A program made the position numbers and the translations under genes. The notes below the pieces were generated by a model that had not been told where the DNA came from, ran no database searches, and was given only the letters and a program-made list of their open reading frames with translations. A stretch of DNA of 7,569 nucleotides from Bacteroidota bacterium (lineage in GTDB: Bacteria > Bacteroidota > Bacteroidia > Chitinophagales > Chitinophagaceae): contig VBAU01000247.1 in assembly GCA_005883855.1 (NCBI GenBank), positions 1-7,569 of the forward strand, in the 5' to 3' direction. Below, in pieces: positions 1 to 5,045 of the stretch; positions within the stretch are counted from its first letter, which is position 1, and every line of letters starts with the position of its first letter.

Positions 1-13
1 CTGTCATGCTACA
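1..13 (-). repeat. 54-bp unit, partial copy (U1)
   Basis: The window opens with CTGTCATGCTACA. This equals the last 13 bases of the 54-bp unit seen whole at 3168-3221, in the same orientation, so about 41 bases of this copy should lie to the left of the window. It sits 4 bases beyond the stop codon of the hAT transposase. Together with the reverse-complement arm at 3168-3180 it looks like a 13-bp inverted repeat around the transposase gene. The flank needed to test for a target-site duplication is outside the window. Confidence 0.7.
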
Positions 14-17
14 TCGA

Positions 18-2680
18 CTATCTCTTCGCAATCCTCTTAACCTTCTCAGATACTTGTTCTCGCTTAACCCATTCCTTAAGCCATTCAGAAAGACCGCCAT
101 CCTCTTCCTCTTGATCTTCATCTTCAATAAATTCATCCTCTGCCTCGTAGTCCATCTCATCATCTTCGGTCTCACTGAAAGCTCCTAGACTTTCTTCCTC
201 TGGAATCACGATCCCATGCTTAGCCACCCACCGTTTATATTGCATTAGATCTCGAATTGTTGTAGGCGTCAGTCGATTTCGCTGTTTTGTCACAACCCTT
301 CCAGATATACTAAACTCCCTTTCCACACCAGCGCCGGTAGCTGGAACAGCCATGACATCACGAGCCATTTTCGATAGTTTAGGATACATTGATTGAGATC
401 CCTTCCACCATTCGAGCGCATTGGTGATTGTGCTATCTCGTTTGATCTGCATGTAACTAGAGAACTCATTGTATTCCATTCCATCGGAGGATTCTGAGTC
501 TGAAGTAGAAGGACGTTGGCGCTTGCTGCCTCGTATGGTGGGTCGACGTCCGCGTGAGACACGTTGAGTCACATCATATTCATTCTGGAAGCGCATCTCA
601 GCGTTCTTGACATAGGTTTCGATGGTATCCACTGAGTATCCCGCTTTTTTCATGAACTTCTTCTTCAAGCCAGGATGTAGAAGGGTGGCATCGACGTATG
701 CAAATGGTTTGTCCGTTTTGTCATAGTACTTTCGAAGTTTCGTCCACATTTTCTCGATTGCAGTCTGAGCCTCTTTCAGCCATTCTGGGAGCACTCGTAG
801 CCCATTCAATGCAGCTTTGGCATTATCCAACATATCGAAAAGATCCTCATATATCACCCATGTATCCGACAAAGAGGGCTTAGCTGTTGCCTGAACCTTT
901 GTATTTGCCACCATAAACGGATACAAGAATTGGACCAAGAATTCAACCATATCCCACTCGTGAGATGACATCTGAAGCTTTTCAAAGATCGGTTGGGATT
1001 GAGTCCACATATCGATAGCTCGTCTGAGATACAATGCACGCTTGAGCATGTTGAAGGTTGCGCTCCATCGAATGGCATGGTCACGAATAGGGCGAAGAGG
1101 CTTGAGATTGGCGGCTTGACAGAAGGACTGGAATGACAAGATCCGTTTTTGCGTAACTGTTGCCGCCTTCGATATCGTTCGAATCTTGAGTAGAACAGTC
1201 TTGAAATCATGAGTGTCCTCAATGTCGAAGGAGGATACATCGTTGGTGTATTCGTCCGATTCGTCTTGATGGTTGGGGTCATCGCCGTAGATATCTTCTT
1301 CATCTGAACCATCGCTTTCCTCATCGACATCTGATTCTTCAGGATCATCACGAGACAGCCATTCGTGTTCCTCGCTCAGTTTGGCGACTTTCAAGTTACT
1401 CAAGAACGCCTTGACTGCCAAATTGATGACATGTGCGAGACATCGAATGTGGTGAGCCAGTCCATTCCATTTTACGCTATCTCGCTTGCGAAGAAGTTCC
1501 GACAATTCCTTCATCATCTTGCCATTGTTGGAGGCGCTATCTGTGGTGATACAGAAGAGCTTCGTATGGACATTGAATTCATGGAGTATTGAGTAAACAT
1601 GAAGGGCAAGGTTGTATCCGGTATGGCTGGTCGGAACGTGACGAAAGCTAAGCAGATCCTCGTGATAAACAAAGTCTTTGTCGATATAGTGACTGGTAAT
1701 GGCTATCGATTAGCTATGAAGTGGCAAAGGGGATGTAGCATGAGAGAGCATCATAATCCAGCGATTAAGATCAACTATCAGGCTACATCCATTTTTGTAG
1801 CCTGATAGTTGACCTAATGGGTGGATTTAAGAACACTTATCATGCTACATTGGGGTGGAGTCGTACCCATGAATTCCCAGCGATTTGAACTAGTCCAACA
1901 GTCCAAAGCAAGGCTGATATGACCATCGTGATTTTCAAATCGTGATTTGATTTCTTCCCTTGCTTTCTCCGCCCCTGAAGTCAAATGTCGTCTCACGGTC
2001 TTCCTTTTGGGGATGTTATACCCCGGGTAACCGCGACGCATGAGATACCGGAAAACTTCAACTTCGAATTGATCAAATGACCAATTGCAGGTGACTGTTG
2101 TCTCAAGCAGCAAACGTTGTAGCTCTGAACCACTCATATTACTGGGTCGAGGAAATAAGTTATCGATGGTTGACTGTGTCATTGGAGGAAGTGGTATCGC
2201 ACTGTTATGCTTGCGATAATGTTTCCAAAGAGATGAGTTGCTTTTATCCACTTTCTCGTATGGATGCAGCATTGTATGCCTGCATTGCTTGCACACCATG
2301 ACTGCCTTCGTTGTTGTGACTCCCCTTTTCTTATCCGCCTCGCTTGCATAATCGTACTGAATTGCCTCATGAAACCCCTTCCACGGTGCATCTTGGCATT
2401 CATCTTTAAGGCAAATCCAATTGAAAGTTTTCTGTTTATTCAATCAGCTACATTTTCGAGGTTTCGTTACCTTAAGGATTACCTGCGATCTTGCCAAAGT
2501 CACCGGGTCGTTTTCGATCATGAGAAAGTTGTCGTGCAGGCCTTTCGAAGATGAAAACTGAGAGCGAAAGGCACCCTGGGAGCTACTACCAGTAGCCCTC
2601 GAAGTGCTAGTGATTGACGCGGATTCGACGAAGTCGACTTGTGAGATTGATTCCTCGGGTTGAATGTCTTGTGAAGCCAT
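18..2680 (-). CDS. hAT family transposase with BED zinc finger (3 exons)
   Basis: Predicted cut-and-paste DNA transposase acting in the nucleus on its own ends. I join exons 2680-2483, 2431-1867 and 1702-18 to give 815 aa. The start is the ATG at 2680-2678 and the stop is TAG at 18-20. Intron 1 is 51 bases (GTAATC...AAACAG). Intron 2 is 164 bases (GTACGA...CGATAG) with a possible branch site GCTAATC. Splicing restores the motif WEFMAITSHYID across the second junction. Residues 1-66 are Ser-rich and probably disordered. A BED-like finger follows, with C113, C116, H137 and H141. The DDE/RNase H-like core has candidate catalytic D243 (LDCWTSSN), D309 (TTDSASNN) and E715 (GVEREFS). The C-terminal hAT dimerisation region is clear (WWK, YPKLSKMARD, ATGAGVEREFSISGR). 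Asp/Glu-rich stretches occur just after the HHIRCLAHVINLA motif and in the last 70 residues. No frameshift is seen, so it may be functional. Confidence 0.93.
1703..1866 (-). other. Intron 2 of the transposase gene, with inserted foldback
   Basis: Intron bounded by GTACGA (from 1866 downward on the minus strand) and CGATAG (ending at 1703), with GCTAATC just before the acceptor. Unspliced, the frame would run into the repeat and stop at 1816-1814. On the acceptor side an in-frame TAA lies 9 bases before the exon. Joining G(1867) to CC(1702-1701) makes an Ala codon and rebuilds a canonical hAT block. Removing the 118-bp foldback leaves about 46 bases, a normal size for a short fungal intron, so the repeat probably entered a pre-existing intron. 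Confidence 0.8.
1733..1850. repeat. Foldback/MITE-like pair of 54-bp units (U2 and U3)
   Basis: Two 54-bp units, 1734-1787 (plus orientation) and 1796-1849 (minus orientation), face each other across an 8-base spacer. An extra A/T pair at 1733/1850 makes 118 bp. The inner 17 bases of the arms match perfectly (TCAACTATCAGGCTACA and its complement), as do the outer 10; the middle has diverged. A transcript would form a strong hairpin. Unit order is reversed compared with the cassette at 3168-5045, where the minus-orientation unit is on the left. No 8-bp duplication is evident at the edges (aagggga and ttggggt flanks). Confidence 0.85.
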
Positions 2681-2833
2681 AGGGGCTTCTGAGGCTGCTT
2701 CCACAGTTTAAATGGTAATCAGAATAAAGCAAGTTGACTCCAAAGTCGTTTAAATCGATGGCTGGCACAGGGGCACAGAGAAAGCACCCTGTGGCTTGAT
2801 TTAGTAGCTACATTTCTCCTAAATACACAAACA

Positions 2834-2879
2834 AGAATAAACTTTACGGCGTTGTCCAGCTTGGATTGAAGTTTATTCT
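2834..2879. repeat. 11-bp inverted repeat (hairpin)
   Basis: AGAATAAACTT at 2834-2844 is repeated as its exact reverse complement at 2869-2879, with a 24-base loop. It lies directly beside the larger inverted repeat starting at 2882, inside the upstream region of the transposase gene. It may be a binding site or a secondary-structure element; no function can be read from the sequence. Confidence 0.6.
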
Positions 2880-2881
2880 CC

Positions 2882-2993
2882 AGAGCTAGGCATTCATTTG
2901 CGCTTGAGCCAGGCCTTCGTCAAGATCTATGTGTTCATTCTTGATTGAGCTAGTGTGGTGTGGACGCCGTGGTGGAAATGAACGCCTAGCTCT
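2882..2993. repeat. 18-bp imperfect inverted repeat, possible small nested MITE
   Basis: AGAGCTAGGCATTCATTT (2882-2899) pairs with 2976-2993, whose reverse complement differs at one base (17 of 18). The base before it is C, so the left arm reads CAGAGCTAGG, which fits the usual hAT terminal consensus. The 8-mer TATTCTCC occurs directly before the repeat (2874-2881) and again at 3008-3015, as a hAT duplication would. The right copy is, however, 14 bases beyond the arm, so the fit is imperfect. Confidence 0.5.
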
Positions 2994-3167
2994 ACAAATA
3001 AATTAGCTATTCTCCTGAGGTTCACCTTGTGTAGGTCCGAGCAATGCACATATTAAACAGAGAAGAAACCATATAAATATATGTTGAAGATAAGAAGGAT
3101 AGCATAAGTCGTGAGTAATGCCTGCATGGATCTGAGCAACGCTGGTTCAATTGAGACAGGACGGCAT

Positions 3168-3221
3168 TGTAGCATGACAGTAACCTTAATTTGCTAATTT
3201 AAACGCACATGTCATGCTACA
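3168..3221 (-). repeat. 54-bp unit, complete copy (U4)
   Basis: The unit starts TGTAGCATGACAG and ends TGTCATGCTACA, so its tips are 12-bp inverted repeats around an AT-rich centre. Its reverse complement aligns without gaps over all 54 bases to 4992-5045, sharing the tips and the central AATTAAG. On the minus strand it begins 6 bases after the stop codon of the H3-like gene. It could be a transposon end or a 3' hairpin of that mRNA. Confidence 0.85.
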
Positions 3222-3227
3222 ATCAAT

Positions 3228-3997
3228 TCAACCGACAGACTTCGGTGGTCCTGTGGTGCCAACTAAAGGGTGACCAACTCCCAATGAATCATAAAAGAAT
3301 TTCACCAAGTGCAGGTCCTTCGGGATAACCGTAACCGCCTTCCTATGGAATGCACATTCCTGACTACCATTAAATCCACACCTTTCGATAGGGATATACG
3401 CCATCGCAAGATAATCGCAAACAAACTTTTCCGCTGCCATTTGTAAAACTAGCACAGCTTCGAGAGAAAACCGGCCATCCTTAAATCCCCTGAGGTTGAA
3501 GGCCCCATACATCTCGTCCGATACCTTTTCGGCAATTTCACGACAAAGGTCCCGGAATGGTTTTTTGCTCAAGAAAAGGCAATCTGAGCGCTTCTGGTAG
3601 TACCTGATTTCTTTGATCGATTTTGCTACAGTCAGATGAATTAATAAAGAGTATTACCCCCTCGTTTGAACCGCCTGACAGGCGGAGGTACAGCTGGGGC
3701 CTGGGCTCCAGTCCCTTTGTTTTGGTAGCGGGCTGCTGCGAGTCTTTTAGCCTTTTGCTCAGCCTCAAAAGTTCGCACTTTCAACACCTGTGCGCTAGGT
3801 GTGAGTTTTTTATTGGGTTTGGGCCTGCGGCCAAGGACTTTGACACCCTTTTGGACTCTTCCGGAGGTGGGTGGCTTGTTTGTCCGAGGGGCAGGTTTCG
3901 GTGGAGGGGGCAAGTTTTTGACTCCTTTGCGACCTGTGGGTGGGTGGATACGATTTCGAAGAAGGTGTGAGATTGTTGGAAGGTTGGTAACAGCCAT
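3228..3997 (-). CDS. Divergent histone H3-like (H3 variant / CENP-A-like) protein, 2 exons
   Basis: Predicted nucleosomal histone-fold protein of 245 aa. Exons are 3997-3658 and 3625-3228, separated by a GTAATA...CTGTAG intron of only 32 bases. The start is the ATG at 3997-3995 and the stop is TGA at 3230-3228. Residues 1-113 form a Pro/Lys/Arg-rich tail without the usual ARTKQTARKS start, but ending APAVPPPVRRFKRG, which parallels H3 SAPATGGVKKPHRYRPG. Residues 117-125 (IKEIRYYQK) match the alpha-N helix motif LREIRRYQK. Residues 136-146 (PFRDLCREIAE) match PFQRLVREIAQ, and 166-181 match FQSSAVMALQEASEAY. Residues 204-220 (CAFHRKAVTVIPKDLHL) match CAIHAKRVTIMPKDIQL, keeping the His and Asp of the H3-H3 bundle (H207, D217). 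Loop 1 is about 11 residues longer than in H3, and about 12 extra residues precede alpha-3. A 17-residue extension follows the fold. The centromeric role is unproven; a non-centromeric variant is equally possible. Confidence 0.85.
3626..3657 (-). other. Very short intron (32 bases) in the H3-like gene
   Basis: The minus strand reads GTAATA at 3657-3652 and CTGTAG ending at 3626, with CTGAC as a possible branch site. Unspliced, the first exon would stop at an in-frame TAA shortly after GGNTLY. Splicing makes an Ala codon from G(3658) and CA(3625-3624) and joins the RRFKRG tail directly to KSIKEIRYYQK, exactly as in histone H3. The length is unusually small for a fungal intron, but no other GT in the required phase fits the alignment. 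Confidence 0.7.
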
Positions 3998-4286
3998 CGG
4001 TGATGAGAAAGTCAAACAACGAGAGTGTATAGAGAAAAAACGGAGATGGATGGCGTGATGTCAATGGTTGAAGAGGATGAGGGAGGCGTCGGAGTTTTAT
4101 CCCCTGAAACACTTAGGTAATATTCGTTGCCCCTTAATTTTAATTTTTCAGCCTTTTTTCAACGATCAACGCCATCTGTCATACTACATCAGGACACAAA
4201 AAAACCGCAAGTTTCCAAGAACATTGTAGCCGCCCCACAACCTGTCAAACTTACATCTGTAGGACTTTGTAAAGCGCTGTACGATC
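3998..4286. promoter_or_regulatory. Shared divergent promoter region
   Basis: The 289 bases between the start codons of the H3-like gene (minus) and the acidic-protein gene (plus) must contain the promoters of both, so co-expression is likely. It includes an AT-rich run near 4134-4158 and a lone copy of the 54-bp unit's arm at 4176-4188. No clear TATA box was found for either direction. Confidence 0.55.
4176..4189. repeat. Half-site of the 54-bp unit (CTGTCATACTACAT)
   Basis: It differs by one base from CTGTCATGCTACAT at 1-14 and is the inverted partner of ATGTAGCATGACAG at 4991-5004. No recognisable remainder of a 54-bp unit precedes it. It may be a relic end, which would make 4176-5004 a separate 829-bp module around the acidic gene, or a binding site used to regulate the divergent promoter. 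Confidence 0.55.
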
Positions 4287-4985
4287 ATGCCTTCTAAAGG
4301 AATCAACTTTTCATCTACCAAGTCTAAAACCAAATCGTCCGATTTGTCCTCCAATCCCAGGACCGCTGCTACTCGTAAGTGGGAGCATGAATTGGGAGGC
4401 TTGTCCCTCGCCCTTCATCGCGTAAACAAAGCTGCAACCGTCGCGAGAGGCCGTGCTATCGCCAAAGTCAAGGCTTCATCAACATATGCCGAGGCCAGCA
4501 AAGAAATTCGTGAAAAGTTGCTGCAAGAAGCCATCGATGATGTCAACCAAAAACGAGATTTGAAACGAGCAGAGGCTGAGCAACAGTGGATTGAATTGTA
4601 TGCAGAAGAGGACGATCGCAAATGCAAAGAGGACGAAATAATGCAAGTTGATGATGAGGGAGAGGATGACGATGAGGAAGTTGATGTGGATTCTTCTACT
4701 TCTGACTCCGTTGAAAGTGAAGAGAGTGATAGTGACGAATCGGAGGACGAAAAAGATGAAAAGGAGGACTATTCTGAAGCGGAAGAGTCTGACGAGGGGG
4801 ACGAAGATGAGGAGGATGTCGAATTGAGCCAAGAGCAGCAAGATGCCCTCACCAACAAACTTCTTGGGCTCCGTACCCGTCAATCTCAGGAGCAACAGGC
4901 ATTTATCGCAAGGTTGGAGGCACAAGCAAAGGCTAGAGGTAAACCGGAAACACCCGATGACTATGTGTTTGGAAGTGGTAAATAG
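4287..4985 (+). CDS. Highly acidic coiled-coil-like protein, possible histone chaperone
   Basis: A single-exon frame of 232 aa from ATG (4287) to TAG (4983-4985). I do not recognise a named family. Residues 1-30 are Ser/Lys-rich and probably disordered. About 31-107 are charged and helix-prone, with basic runs. About 108-182 are dominated by Asp, Glu and Ser, with short motifs such as DDDEE and ESEESDSDESED. About 183-222 are Gln/Glu-rich and helix-prone (LRTRQSQEQQAFIARLEAQ), and the C-terminus is PDDYVFGSGK. Long acidic tracts of this kind are typical of histone chaperones and nucleolar proteins. It is divergently paired with the H3-like gene and shares its bounding repeats, so a role in binding or loading that histone is a reasonable inference, but only an inference. 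The stop lies 6 bases before unit U5. Confidence 0.8.
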   Translation: MPSKGINFSSTKSKTKSSDLSSNPRTAATRKWEHELGGLSLALHRVNKAATVARGRAIAKVKASSTYAEASKEIREKLLQEAIDDVNQKRDLKRAEAEQQWIELYAEEDDRKCKEDEIMQVDDEGEDDDEEVDVDSSTSDSVESEESDSDESEDEKDEKEDYSEAEESDEGDEDEEDVELSQEQQDALTNKLLGLRTRQSQEQQAFIARLEAQAKARGKPETPDDYVFGSGK

Positions 4986-4991
4986 GTATGA

Positions 4992-5045
4992 TGTAGCATG
5001 ACAGCATGTGTTAAAATAGCGAATTAAGCAAGTTATCATGCTACA
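4992..5045 (+). repeat. 54-bp unit, complete copy (U5)
   Basis: The unit starts TGTAGCATGACAG, has GAATTAAG in the centre and ends TTATCATGCTACA. It is inverted relative to U4 and forms the right edge of the H3/acidic cassette. It begins 6 bases after the acidic-protein stop codon, the same spacing and orientation relative to its gene as U4. Beyond it the sequence changes at once to the GGTCC-rich array. Confidence 0.85.

Larger units (their letters stand above)
2681..3167 (-). promoter_or_regulatory. 5' region of the transposase gene (presumed promoter/leader)
   Basis: This stretch of about 490 bases has no supportable gene. It lies upstream of the transposase ATG and ends at the 54-bp unit U4, so it should hold the transposase promoter and 5' leader. 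It contains two inverted repeats (2834-2879 and 2882-2993) and a cacaggg/ccctgtg pair near 2767-2795. Subterminal repeats of this kind are often transposase binding sites in hAT elements, but that role here is inferred. No convincing TATA element in the right orientation and distance was found. Confidence 0.45.
1..3221 (-). mobile_element. hAT-type DNA transposon (limits provisional)
   Basis: The stretch holds one apparently full-length hAT transposase gene and is bracketed by CTGTCATGCTACA at 1-13 and TGTAGCATGACAG at 3168-3180, an exact 13-bp inverted match. However, both ends belong to 54-bp units that are themselves palindromic at their tips and that lie in direct orientation relative to each other. 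The true element could therefore end at 3180, at 3221, or extend to 5045 and include the histone-like and acidic genes. The ends do not obviously fit the common hAT start consensus (C/T-A-G-N-G), and the left flank is missing. The class is secure from the transposase; the boundaries are inferred. Confidence 0.6.
3168..5045. mobile_element. Putative cassette carrying an H3 variant and an acidic protein
   Basis: Two divergent genes are enclosed by inverted 54-bp units, 3168-3221 and 4992-5045. Both genes stop exactly 6 bases from the inner edge of their unit, leaving no spare sequence at either end. The same unit family flanks and invades the neighbouring hAT transposase gene, which suggests that this transposase mobilises, or once mobilised, the cassette. 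I found no matching target-site duplication (left flank acggcat, right flank aaaactt). It is therefore also possible that the whole 1-5045 stretch is one element with U1 and U5 as its ends. Confidence 0.55.

Noticed and set aside
854..1351. Minus-strand 165-aa frame inside the transposase gene
   Set aside because: It overlaps transposase exon 3 in another frame and shows no recognisable motif.
2444..2704. Start of the transposase at a codon upstream of 2680
   Set aside because: The longer frame begins with GTG after a stop; the first ATG in frame is at 2680-2678.
3071..3080. TATAAATA-like box
   Set aside because: The canonical form lies on the plus strand with no plus-strand gene after it, and it is about 390 bases from the minus-strand transposase start.
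3168..3221. Reading the 54-bp units (TG...CA ends) as tiny solo LTRs
   Set aside because: They occur in inverted pairs, have no primer-binding or polypurine sites nearby, and are far below normal LTR length.
4062..4270. Possible upstream exon or 5' UTR intron for the acidic gene (short ORF from 4062, then GTAATA...TTTTCAG)
   Set aside because: Splicing it gives a frame that meets a stop before the 4287 ATG and is out of frame with the acidic protein; nothing supports translation.
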